A stretch of 64,000 bases of DNA from Chitinophagaceae bacterium (lineage in GTDB: Bacteria; Bacteroidota; Bacteroidia; Chitinophagales; Chitinophagaceae): positions 2,326,001 to 2,390,000 of the forward strand of contig CP065012.1 in NCBI GenBank assembly GCA_016699815.1. Reading direction: 5' to 3'. The notes under the pieces are model-generated. The model had not been told where the DNA came from and made no database searches. It saw nothing but the letters and a program-made list of their open reading frames with translations. Each line of letters opens with the position of its first letter. Position 1 is the first letter of the stretch. Below, piece by piece: positions 8,445 through 16,574 of this stretch. A program made the translations under genes and the position numbers.

Positions 8445-9188
8445 TTAAATAACCCTTGCTTCTTCGTGCAATAACTTTACTAATTCTTCAGGGGTATCGG
8501 GGCTTACTAATTTTACACCTTGCTTGGCCGGAGGCAATTCAAATGAAACAATGTTGGTTAAGCTGTCGGCAGCAATGGGTTCCATTACTTTAAGCGGTTT
8601 GGTTCTTGCGCCCATAATACCTTTCATATTGGGTATGCGTTGTTCTGCCATACCTTGCTGTGCGCTGAAAATTGCCGGTAAGGCAACTGTGTCTTTTTCT
8701 TCGCCTCCTTCAATTTCACGGGTAACAATAGCACTGGCATTCTGTAAATCGAATTTGGTAACATTGGAGATGAAGGGAACATTAAGTAATTCCGCAATCA
8801 TACCTCCTAAAGAAGATCCATTATAATCAATGGTTTCTTTACCAGTAAAAATAATATCATAACCGCCGCTTTTGGCTATTTCGGCTATTTGAGTAGCAAT
8901 GTAATAGGTATCTGTATTGACGCTGTTTATCCTTATGGCTTCATCTCCGCCAAGTGCCAATGCTTTACGGATTATAGGATCGTTATCGGCTTCGCCAACA
9001 TTTATTAAATGTAATACCGCTGATGGATCTGCTTCTTTAATTTCAATGGCTCTTACCAGGGCATACCATTCATCATAAGGATTGATGATCCATTGAACGC
9101 CATCGGCAGCAAATTTCGTATTGTTATCCGTGAACGCTATTTTTGCCGTAGTATCAGGCGTTTTACTGATACAAACTAAGATTTTCAT
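8445..9188 (-). CDS. etfB: Electron transfer flavoprotein beta subunit
   Basis: A 247-residue partner of EtfA that binds AMP. Typical stretches are KILVCISKTPDTTAKI at the start, INPYDEWYALVRAIEIKE, FTGKETIDYNGSSLGGMIAE and VTREIEGGEEKDTVALPAIF. It is the first gene of etfBA. Two TAnnTTTG-like boxes occur on the minus strand just upstream (TATATTTG, 9247-9254, and TATCTTTG, 9263-9270); neither has a well-placed -33 element. Confidence 0.96.
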   Translation of the reverse strand: MKILVCISKTPDTTAKIAFTDNNTKFAADGVQWIINPYDEWYALVRAIEIKEADPSAVLHLINVGEADNDPIIRKALALGGDEAIRINSVNTDTYYIATQIAEIAKSGGYDIIFTGKETIDYNGSSLGGMIAELLNVPFISNVTKFDLQNASAIVTREIEGGEEKDTVALPAIFSAQQGMAEQRIPNMKGIMGARTKPLKVMEPIAADSLTNIVSFELPPAKQGVKLVSPDTPEELVKLLHEEARVI

Positions 9189-9293
9189 GAAAAAAATATT
9201 TTGCCCTCAGGCAGGTTAAAAAAATGGTTGTTTATGCAACTAAATGCAAATATAATGTTTTGCAAAGATACCGGGTAACAATCCTATAAAAAA

Positions 9294-9608
9294 ATGATGG
9301 ACAGGATAGAAAAATTGAAAGAATTTTTAAAAACTAACGCTACAGATAGTTTTTTACAACATGCGCTGGCATTGGAATATATTAAATTGGGCGAAGATAA
9401 TTTAGCCAAAGGCCTATTTGAGCGCATTTTGTTATATGAACCGGCATATATTGGTTCTTATTACCACCTGGCAAAATTGCTGGAAAGGCAGCAGGATTAT
9501 GAGGGAGCCATTAAAATTTATAAAAAGGGTATGGTAGAAAGTAAAAAAGCCGGCGATAACCATGCTTATAGTGAATTACAAATGGCATTAGAAGAAATTA
9601 CGGATTAA
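9294..9608 (+). CDS. Small TPR-domain protein
   Basis: A 104-residue soluble protein with no signal peptide. It contains about two and a half tetratricopeptide repeats: FLQHALALEYIKLGEDNLAK, GSYYHLAKLLERQQDYEGAI and a C-terminal capping helix. It starts at tandem ATG codons (9294 or 9297). It lies 39 bases upstream of tilS on the same strand, so the two are probably co-transcribed. Function is unknown; the repeats suggest protein binding in the cytoplasm. Confidence 0.85.
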   Translation: MMDRIEKLKEFLKTNATDSFLQHALALEYIKLGEDNLAKGLFERILLYEPAYIGSYYHLAKLLERQQDYEGAIKIYKKGMVESKKAGDNHAYSELQMALEEITD

Positions 9609-9647
9609 ATAATATTTTTTATTAATTGCCGGTTGGCAAATTTAAAT

Positions 9648-10982
9648 ATGCTTCAGTCTTTTCAGCATTATATTGAAAGCAACCATCTTTTTTTGAAAAA
9701 AGATAAACTGCTGGTAGCTGTAAGTGGTGGCGTGGATAGTATTGTGCTTTGTGATTTGTTGCAAAAATGCGGTTATACTTTTGCAATAGCACATTGTAAT
9801 TTTCAATTAAGAAAGGAAGAGAGTGATGGCGACGAAGTTTTTGTAAAGCTAATTGCGGAAAGGTTTCAAAGACAATTTTTTATTAAAAAATTTGATACCA
9901 ACCTTTACGCTGAAGCTAATAAAGTGTCTACACAGGTTGCAGCCCGTGAATTGCGCTATCAATGGTTTGCCCAATTAATTGAAAGAGGCGAAGCAAATAT
10001 GCTTTTAACAGCCCATCATGCAAGCGATAATATAGAAACCCTGCTGATGAACTTTTTTAAAGGAACAGGAATTAAAGGCTTACAGGGGATTTTGCCCAAA
10101 ACAAAAAATAAAATCACTATTGTAAGGCCGTTCCTTTTTGCCCAAAAAGCAGCCCTTTTGCACTATGCCAAAGAAAACAAGCTGCCCTTTAGGGAAGATT
10201 CATCCAACGCATCAGATAAATACACCCGTAATTATTTTCGCAATAAATTGCTGCCTGCTATACAAAGAGTATATCCCGGTGCAGAGGCCAACCTGTTGCA
10301 TAATTTGCAACGTTTTAATGACGTTGCCATTTTATACAACATGCAAATTGAAGAAATAAAGAGAAAATTAATTACGGTAAATAACGAAGAAACCCATATA
10401 CCCGTTTTAAGATTGCTGAAAACACCTGCAATGCCTACTGTGCTTTTTGAAATTGTAAAAAACTATGGGTTTGCCGCCACACAATTGCCAGAAATAATAA
10501 AGTTGCTAGATGCAGAAAGTGGTAAGTTTATTTCAAACGAAAGATACCGCATTTTAAAAAATCGCAAATGGCTCATCATTTCTCAACTCAGCAATGCTTC
10601 AGCGGTTTATATTATAAATGAAGGCGATAGCGAATTATTTTTAGAAGATAAAGTATTGCACATTACTATTCAGGAGCTAAAAGGCGAAATAAACCAATCA
10701 CCCGATTTTGCTTTTTTGGATAAAAAGGAAATTGATTTTCCTTTGATATTACGCAAGTGGAAGCAGGGCGATTATTTTTACCCATTAGGTATGTCCAAAA
10801 AGAAAAAACTTTCCCGTTTTTTTGTGGATAATAAATTGTCGCTGTTGCAAAAAGAAAATACCTGGGTGCTGGAGTCCAATAAAAAAATCATTTGGGTGCT
10901 GGGTATGCGCATTGACAACAGGTTTAAAATTACCGGTGCCACAAAACAGGTTTTGCGCCTAAAATTGCAGCACAGCAGCTAA
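9648..10982 (+). CDS. tilS: tRNA(Ile)-lysidine synthetase
   Basis: A 444-residue N-type ATP pyrophosphatase that converts C34 of the CAU-anticodon tRNA-Ile to lysidine, so that it reads AUA. The PP-loop SGGVDS is at residues 26-31. Further family signatures are IAHCNFQLRKEESDGDEVFV, TAHHASDNIETLLMNFFKGT and REDSSNASDKYTRNYFRNKL. A substrate-binding C-terminal region (residues about 350-440) ends with VLGMRIDNRFKIT. I start at the ATG at 9648 rather than an in-frame TTG at 9633. The last 24 bases overlap the end of the convergent PAP2 gene. Confidence 0.95.
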   Translation: MLQSFQHYIESNHLFLKKDKLLVAVSGGVDSIVLCDLLQKCGYTFAIAHCNFQLRKEESDGDEVFVKLIAERFQRQFFIKKFDTNLYAEANKVSTQVAARELRYQWFAQLIERGEANMLLTAHHASDNIETLLMNFFKGTGIKGLQGILPKTKNKITIVRPFLFAQKAALLHYAKENKLPFREDSSNASDKYTRNYFRNKLLPAIQRVYPGAEANLLHNLQRFNDVAILYNMQIEEIKRKLITVNNEETHIPVLRLLKTPAMPTVLFEIVKNYGFAATQLPEIIKLLDAESGKFISNERYRILKNRKWLIISQLSNASAVYIINEGDSELFLEDKVLHITIQELKGEINQSPDFAFLDKKEIDFPLILRKWKQGDYFYPLGMSKKKKLSRFFVDNKLSLLQKENTWVLESNKKIIWVLGMRIDNRFKITGATKQVLRLKLQHSS

Positions 10983-11717
10983 ACCATAACTATCACTTTG
11001 ATAATAGGGCAGCACCATTGCCTGTGTTTTACGTTTATTTTTTTTCAGCGCTTTATTTATTTTAGGAAAAAGCCAGTATGCTGCTTCTGTGGATAATATG
11101 CCAATACCTGCGCCTGCACATACATCGCCAAACCAATGTTTATTATTAGCCATTCGGTTGGCAGCGGTAAAAAGGGCAATGGGAAATGTGGAAATAGCAA
11201 GCCAAAAATTATTGTTTTGGTATTCCCGGTAAAAAAAATGTGCCGCTGAAAATGATAAGGCTGCATGCCCGGATGGAAACGATAAGAAATTACTGCTATC
11301 CGGCCTCATTTCTTTAATACTGTGTTTTAAAGAATATACCAATACTGATGTGATTGCCTGTGCCGTAAAATAAATGATTGACCTGTCCCGGATATTATGC
11401 TCGCCTTTAACTCCTGCTAAGTTTAAGCTGTAAACTAATGCTGCTGGCGCAAAGCGGGCGATATTCACCGGTTTAAAAAATGTGGAAAAACTTGTTTTTG
11501 GTTCATCATAAATGCTTGTGTTGTTGCAACCATTTAAGCATTTTTCTTTAGTAATAAATCCAAAACTTATTAATGCAGCAGGTAAAATAAGTTTTTTGTA
11601 GCTCAACTGGTAAGCACTCTTAGGCCGGGTAATTAAGCTGTCAGCTTTCAACTGTGCAAAACCGGTAATTTGCAAAAAAAGAAAAGTGGAACATACAACA
11701 AAAAATTTGCTTACCAT
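10959..11717 (-). CDS. PAP2-family phosphatase
   Basis: A 252-residue exported protein of the type-2 phosphatidic acid phosphatase superfamily. The three-part phosphatase signature is visible: KEMRPDSS (a shortened KxxxxxxRP), FPSGHAALSFSAAHF (PSGH) and SRxxxxxHxxxD as NRMANNKHWFGDVCAG. The family removes phosphate from lipid phosphates such as phosphatidic acid or undecaprenyl diphosphate. The ATG at 11717 gives a signal peptide (MVSKFFVVCSTFLFLQITGFAQ); a longer TTG start at 11738 would overlap the rhomboid gene. The gene follows the rhomboid gene by 10 bases and converges on tilS with a 24-base overlap. Confidence 0.88.
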   Translation of the reverse strand: MVSKFFVVCSTFLFLQITGFAQLKADSLITRPKSAYQLSYKKLILPAALISFGFITKEKCLNGCNNTSIYDEPKTSFSTFFKPVNIARFAPAALVYSLNLAGVKGEHNIRDRSIIYFTAQAITSVLVYSLKHSIKEMRPDSSNFLSFPSGHAALSFSAAHFFYREYQNNNFWLAISTFPIALFTAANRMANNKHWFGDVCAGAGIGILSTEAAYWLFPKINKALKKNKRKTQAMVLPYYQSDSYGLAAVLQF

Positions 11718-11727
11718 GCTTAATTGT

Positions 11728-12378
11728 TTACCTGCCAAATAAACTTACATGTTTTAACTCTTCTAAAATAGGCCCTATTAAACCCGGTTGCAAACTGGAA
11801 ATTAATATTATAGTAAATGCAAGCCCAAACAAAGAGCCCCAAAGGTGTGCATCATGGTTAATATTATCTGCATTGCGTTTGCTCATATAAATACAATAAG
11901 CAATATAGAGCAAAGCATACACTGCCGCAGAAATTTTAATGGCGCCATAAATATAAATACTGTTCCAGGGATTAAAAATGATGGCTGCAAATACTACGGC
12001 AGAAACAGCGCCAGATGCGCCTAAAGAGCGGTATTGATAATCATCTTTATGTTTGATGTAGCTTGGTATATCGGAAACTACCAGCCCTATAAAATAAAGT
12101 AAAAGGTAAGAAGTGCTGCCACCCAGTATATATTTGGTAAAATAAAATTCTACAGCCATGCCAAAAAAGAAAAGGGTAAACATATTGAAAATCAAGTGCA
12201 GGAAATCGGCATGTAAAAAACCGGAACTGATGAAACGGTAATATTGGTTTTCTCTCTTTACCAGGTATGGGTGCATTATTGCCTTGTCGGCAAAGGCGGC
12301 ATTATTAAACCCAATCAGTGATATAATAACGTTGGCGGCTATGAGTAAAATAGTGATAGGATATTCGGAAAAATTCAT
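11728..12378 (-). CDS. Rhomboid-family intramembrane serine protease
   Basis: A 216-residue polytopic membrane protein with about six hydrophobic helices. The catalytic dyad is present: Ser122 in LGASGAVSAV (GxSG motif) and His178 in HDAHLWGSLFG. The H-x4-H-x3-N box typical of the family is HADFLHLIFN (His56, His61, Asn65). Rhomboids cleave the transmembrane segments of substrate proteins inside the bilayer. It is probably in one transcript with the PAP2 phosphatase 10 bases downstream. The substrate is unknown. Confidence 0.92.
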   Translation of the reverse strand: MNFSEYPITILLIAANVIISLIGFNNAAFADKAIMHPYLVKRENQYYRFISSGFLHADFLHLIFNMFTLFFFGMAVEFYFTKYILGGSTSYLLLYFIGLVVSDIPSYIKHKDDYQYRSLGASGAVSAVVFAAIIFNPWNSIYIYGAIKISAAVYALLYIAYCIYMSKRNADNINHDAHLWGSLFGLAFTIILISSLQPGLIGPILEELKHVSLFGR

Positions 12379-12460
12379 TGTATTAGTTTTGCTTTTTGTA
12401 AAAATAACATAAGGAAAAATAAGGCAGTAAAATTTAAAAGGTGCAGGTAAAGATAATTAA

Positions 12461-12931
12461 CTAATGATGGTATTTTTCATTTTTTAGGATGGTACATGCC
12501 CTGTAAACCTGTTCTGCAAGTACCAACCTTACCAATTGGTGCGGAAAAACCAAAGGAGAGAGGCTCCAGGTAAGGTTTGCCCTTTGTTGTATTTTTTTAC
12601 CTACACCAAAAGCTCCGCCAATTAAAAAAATACATGTTTTTGTACTTTCATTGGCTCTTTGTTGTATGAGTTTAGCCAATCCGTCGTTATTGAGCAGTTT
12701 ACCCCTTTCATCCAAAAGAATCAGGAAATCATCCTTCTCCAGAAAATTTAAAATAATTTCTTCTTCCTTTATTTTTACATCATCCGGTGCAAGACCCGAT
12801 GCATTTTTGGGCGAAGGGATAATTTTCCACTCTGCAGCAAAATAATGATTCAACCTTTTGGTGAACAGGTCTATGCCTTCTTTTACATAGCTTTCATTAG
12901 GTTTTCCTATACTCCAAAAATATAATTTCAT
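12461..12931 (-). CDS. rlmH: 23S rRNA (pseudouridine1915-N3)-methyltransferase RlmH
   Basis: A 156-residue SPOUT-class methyltransferase that methylates pseudouridine 1915 in helix 69 of 23S rRNA using S-adenosylmethionine. Diagnostic features are LYFWSIGKPNESYVKEGI at the N-terminus, LLDERGKLLNNDGLA, the knot loop FLIGGAFGVG and the C-terminal signature LVRLVLAEQVYRA ending in KYHH. Length is normal (E. coli 155). Confidence 0.96.
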   Translation of the reverse strand: MKLYFWSIGKPNESYVKEGIDLFTKRLNHYFAAEWKIIPSPKNASGLAPDDVKIKEEEIILNFLEKDDFLILLDERGKLLNNDGLAKLIQQRANESTKTCIFLIGGAFGVGKKIQQRANLTWSLSPLVFPHQLVRLVLAEQVYRACTILKNEKYHH

Positions 12932-12993
12932 TTTTTTTATTACCTGCTAAATTACTATAATATTTTTCTTAGCCATAGGGTTGCAGCAATAAA

Positions 12994-13023
12994 AAAAATC
13001 CGGGAAAAAGTACCCGGATTTTT
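12994..13023 (-). terminator. Terminator of the SusCD/LamG operon
   Basis: A perfect 11-bp stem (12994-13004 with 13013-13023) and an 8-base loop, with an A-tract and T-tract at the stem base. It lies 21 bases past the stop of the last LamG gene and should end the minus-strand transcript before rlmH. Confidence 0.85.
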
Positions 13024-13044
13024 AATAAGAAAGTAATGAATATT

Positions 13045-14154
13045 TTAGAAGCCATGACTTTCTAAGGAATATAATATTTGTGCTTCGTTTGCAGTTAAAG
13101 CCTTGCTATATACCCTGCATTCATCAATATATCCACTTAAAGAGTTCATCCAGCCATTGGCAGTATGCGCATTATCATCGGGTCCGCCAAGGGTAAAGCT
13201 GTCGGCATCTCCAAAGCTAGTTTGCGTATTAAAGGTTGTATTTGAAGTTTGCGGAAGCAGTGCACCATCTACATAAACCCTTAACGCTCCGGATGGTCCA
13301 TCGTAAGAAACTACCAGATGGTGCCAGGCAGGTTCCAGCATTTTTGGCCAAACTCTTCCTGCATCAAACCATTGGTCCATTACACAAACTTTACCATAGC
13401 TGTTTGCGCCGGTTTCGGATTCATACAAAGTAAAAAATTTAGTTTGCTCCCAGGAGTAGCCGGCTTTATTGAGAGAAAAGGGGAAATAAGTGGAAGGCCC
13501 GGAGCTTAAGCTTGCCGGTTGTTGTATCCAGCAGGAAACTGTAACGCTACCCAATGCAGAAACGGTGCTGGCCATATTTGTATTGATGTAACCCGGAGTG
13601 GTAACCTGTGCTGCCTTGCCTTTTAAACCGCCTGTTACAAAGCTTACGTTTGCTACATTGCTTGCCGTGCCGGCAGTACCGGTTTCACTGTCGTTATAAT
13701 TATCTTCAAAAGCCCAATGACCCACTAAGTTGGCTGCCGCCACATCGTCGGCTGTTGGATAACCGGGTATGGGAACAAAAAAAGATTTTTCTTCGCCATA
13801 CACCAGTCCTTTTTCATTAATAGCATAAGCCCTGTAATAATAGGTTGACAGGTAAGTAAGGCCGGGAACATTTACGGAGTAATTTCCTGAAATGGCATAT
13901 TTGGCAATTTTATTATCCGAAGTATCAACACCAATTTCGCTACTGTAGCATACGCCGCTTTCGCTTACCATTGAGCCGCCATCGCTGGTAATATTGCCAC
14001 CAAGCGAAGCAGTTGTGCCGGCTACGCTTGCATCGTTGGTAACAACGGTTGGCATAGTTGCATTCACATCAATGCCAGTGTCTGAATCGGTTTTTTTACA
14101 GCCATAAAAGGCCAGTGCCGAAGCCGCCATTAGAATGAATAATTTATTTTTCAT
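13045..14154 (-). CDS. LamG-domain lipoprotein with N-terminal FN3-like domain
   Basis: A 369-residue lipoprotein (MKNKLFILMAASALAFYGCKK; lipidated Cys19). The ATG at 14154 is chosen because the longer reading frame hides the signal. After a short linker there is a fibronectin-III-like beta domain at roughly residues 35-120 (VPGLTYLSTYYYRAYAINEK). A concanavalin-A/LamG sandwich follows from about 140 to the end (LVGHWAFEDNYNDSETG, VSCWIQQP, LRVYVDGALLP, YIDECRVYSKALTANEAQ). It is probably surface-exposed and binds carbohydrate or protein. It is the last gene of the SusC/SusD operon, 25 bases after a second LamG gene to which it is clearly related. Confidence 0.85.
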   Translation of the reverse strand: MKNKLFILMAASALAFYGCKKTDSDTGIDVNATMPTVVTNDASVAGTTASLGGNITSDGGSMVSESGVCYSSEIGVDTSDNKIAKYAISGNYSVNVPGLTYLSTYYYRAYAINEKGLVYGEEKSFFVPIPGYPTADDVAAANLVGHWAFEDNYNDSETGTAGTASNVANVSFVTGGLKGKAAQVTTPGYINTNMASTVSALGSVTVSCWIQQPASLSSGPSTYFPFSLNKAGYSWEQTKFFTLYESETGANSYGKVCVMDQWFDAGRVWPKMLEPAWHHLVVSYDGPSGALRVYVDGALLPQTSNTTFNTQTSFGDADSFTLGGPDDNAHTANGWMNSLSGYIDECRVYSKALTANEAQILYSLESHGF

Positions 14155-14179
14155 GTTAAAAATTTGAAGTATTAAAATG

Positions 14180-15022
14180 TTATTTGCCCTTACCCTGCAA
14201 AACAATTAAAGATTGAAGTTCGGTTGCGCTTAAAACTTTATCGTAAAACCTCACTTCATCTATTTTCCCCCTTAAATAATCTGCCCAACCTTGTGGCCCG
14301 CCTGCGGTGCCTATACTTGGGGAACAGTTAAATTGCTCGGTGCCAAAAATAAGTTTTGTTGCAGTGTTTTGAAATACCAGGTTGCCCAGGCCTGCAGATG
14401 TAGTGCTGGCTACAAGCCCGCCTCCCTGGTACACGGAAAATATAGATGTAGCTGCATCGTAAGTAAGGGCAATATTTTGCCATGCATTCCAGGGGTTGGC
14501 CAGTACGGGATTGGTAAACCATACTTCGCTTTGGGCTTTTACATGTACTTTAAAAGTGGCACTGTTTGCCGTACTTCCATTTTCATAAAACATATCCAGC
14601 GAGCCCCAAAAATCATCATCTTTAGAAATGGTAATTGGGGTAATAATTCCACTGGTGTTTTGGGGTGTGTTGATCCAAAAATCAATGGTAAAGCTGCTTA
14701 CGGTTTTTATACCAGCCGGTAAATCGCAAATGGCATAAGCATTGGCGCCGCCTTGCATGGCCTTACCTACAAAGCCCGAAGAAAAGCTGGTATTTATGCC
14801 AGTAGCTTCTGCGCCGGAAACACTGTCTTTATAATGGCCTTCAAAAGCCCAGTAACCCACTAAATGGCCGGCGCCAATTTCGGATGAAGAGGAATAACCG
14901 TTTATGGAAAAAACAGGTTGGTAAGTTTTGGGATCAAATTCTTTATAGCATGACGAAAAAAGAAGGCCACAAACTGCCAGGGCAGGAAGAAGCGCCTTTT
15001 GTATCCATAATTTATTTTTCAT
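14180..15022 (-). CDS. LamG-domain lipoprotein
   Basis: A 280-residue lipoprotein (signal ending LLFSSC, Cys25). The mature part is one LamG/concanavalin-A-like domain: LVGYWAFEGHYKDSVSGAEA, FTIDFWINTPQNTS, IFSVYQGGGLVAS and KIDEVRFYDKVLSATELQ. It shares the same opening and closing motifs with the next gene downstream, so the pair probably arose by duplication. Its position directly after susD (19 bases) is where surface glycan-binding proteins are usually found in polysaccharide utilisation loci. The ligand is unknown and no catalytic residues of LamG-fold hydrolases were recognised. Confidence 0.85.
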   Translation of the reverse strand: MKNKLWIQKALLPALAVCGLLFSSCYKEFDPKTYQPVFSINGYSSSSEIGAGHLVGYWAFEGHYKDSVSGAEATGINTSFSSGFVGKAMQGGANAYAICDLPAGIKTVSSFTIDFWINTPQNTSGIITPITISKDDDFWGSLDMFYENGSTANSATFKVHVKAQSEVWFTNPVLANPWNAWQNIALTYDAATSIFSVYQGGGLVASTTSAGLGNLVFQNTATKLIFGTEQFNCSPSIGTAGGPQGWADYLRGKIDEVRFYDKVLSATELQSLIVLQGKGK

Positions 15023-15041
15023 AATAAGTGTTTTTTATTTA

Positions 15042-16556
15042 TTAATTATATCCGGGATTTTGTAGCAACATGCCGGCACTTAAATCAATTTCTTTTTGCG
15101 GTATTGGCCACACTTCATTTTTGTTGGCCTGCCAGCCCAATGGTCCAAATACGGTGCTTGCCCTTCCCTGGCGAATAACGTCAAAATATCGGCTGTCGAA
15201 ATCCATACCCAGTTCCACCCTTCTTTCATGATAAATAGCGGTGCGAATATCTGATTGGCTGGTAGAAGTTATGGCTGGCAAAGTATTGGCAGGTGCGCCA
15301 TTGGCTATTGCAAAATCCCTTGCTCTTTTACGTACCAGCTCCAGTGATGCCAATGCATTTGCAGTATTGCCTAATTCGTTATTGGCTTCTGCATTTATTA
15401 ATAACACATCTGCTAAACGGATAACCCTTATGTTTTGTTCGCTTCCACCAGTAGTGGTATAAGAGGCAAAGGGTATATAGGATTTGTAATTATACATAGG
15501 GTTAGTAGCAGTAAGGGGAATTAAATCGCCTTCGGCAGAGGTAAGTCCACGAAAAAGTATGGAGCCAAATTTTCTTGGGTCGTTGGCTTCATAAGCATCG
15601 GCAAGGTTTTGGGTGGGTGTGTTAAAGCCCCATCCATTACCATCAAAAGGCCCTCTTGCCTGCTGTATTTGGCAATATTGGCTGTTAGATGCTCCCGGAA
15701 TACTGGGCAAGTAAGCGCATTGAATTTCATAAATAGATTCGGCGCAATTTTCACCTTCGAGCCTAAACATTTTTTCGTAGTTGGTATAAAGGCTATAGCC
15801 CATGCCCATTACCTGCTCGCTGTAATTTTTAGCTTCGGTCCATTTGCTTTGGTAAATAGATATTTTAGCTAAAAGTGCAAGAGCAGCGCCTTTTGTGGCA
15901 CGGCCAATATTTGCACCGGTATAAGATGCCGGTAAACCTGCGGCAGCTTCGGTAAGGTCGGTTTGTATGGCTGCCCATACTTCTGCCTTTGGTGTACGGG
16001 GAATGTTGTATTCGCTTCCACTTACCGGTACATGCAGCCTTAGTGGAACATCGCCAAAGGCTCTAACCAACCTAAAATAAGAATAAGCTCTTAAAAATTT
16101 TGCTTCCAGTAAATAACGAGCCCTAAGTGCATCATCCATATTAATATTGGGGATATTATCCAATACCTGGTTGCAATAATTTATTTGCTGGTACATGCCT
16201 ACCCAAAAATCATTCACCCTATCGTTGGATGATGTAACGGTATAAGTGTCAAACTCATTCATAAAACCATAGGAACCATCGGATGGTTCGGTGCCTGTTG
16301 AGGCATCATCGGAACCTAAACTTTCTATGGCCATAGTAGCAAATGCTGAAAACGTCCAGCTACGGGTATTGGCATACATGGCATTAACGGCTGCTGTTGC
16401 ATCTTCCTGGGTTTGCCAAAACTGTGTTACCGGTTGCTGAGCCTGCGGGGGAACATCTAAAAAATCTTTTTTACAACCTGTTATTAAAAGCGATGCAGAT
16501 AACAGGATAGATAAATAAGAAGCCGTTACCCCTAATTTTTTGTTTAATATTTTCAT
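15042..16556 (-). CDS. RagB/SusD-family outer-membrane lipoprotein
   Basis: A 504-residue surface lipoprotein (Cys28 in LLITGCKKDF). It has the TPR-like helical core and C-terminal region of the SusD family: FLRAYSYFRLVRAFGDVPLR, KGAALALLAKISIYQSKWTE, RVIRLADVLLINAEANNELG, HERRVELGMDFDSRYFDVIR and a C-terminal LLQNPGYN. SusD proteins form the lid over the SusC barrel and help capture oligosaccharides or peptides. It lies 18 bases downstream of the SusC gene. Substrate type cannot be read from the sequence. Confidence 0.96.
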   Translation of the reverse strand: MKILNKKLGVTASYLSILLSASLLITGCKKDFLDVPPQAQQPVTQFWQTQEDATAAVNAMYANTRSWTFSAFATMAIESLGSDDASTGTEPSDGSYGFMNEFDTYTVTSSNDRVNDFWVGMYQQINYCNQVLDNIPNINMDDALRARYLLEAKFLRAYSYFRLVRAFGDVPLRLHVPVSGSEYNIPRTPKAEVWAAIQTDLTEAAAGLPASYTGANIGRATKGAALALLAKISIYQSKWTEAKNYSEQVMGMGYSLYTNYEKMFRLEGENCAESIYEIQCAYLPSIPGASNSQYCQIQQARGPFDGNGWGFNTPTQNLADAYEANDPRKFGSILFRGLTSAEGDLIPLTATNPMYNYKSYIPFASYTTTGGSEQNIRVIRLADVLLINAEANNELGNTANALASLELVRKRARDFAIANGAPANTLPAITSTSQSDIRTAIYHERRVELGMDFDSRYFDVIRQGRASTVFGPLGWQANKNEVWPIPQKEIDLSAGMLLQNPGYN

Positions 16557-16574
16557 GATAATATTTTTTTAAAA

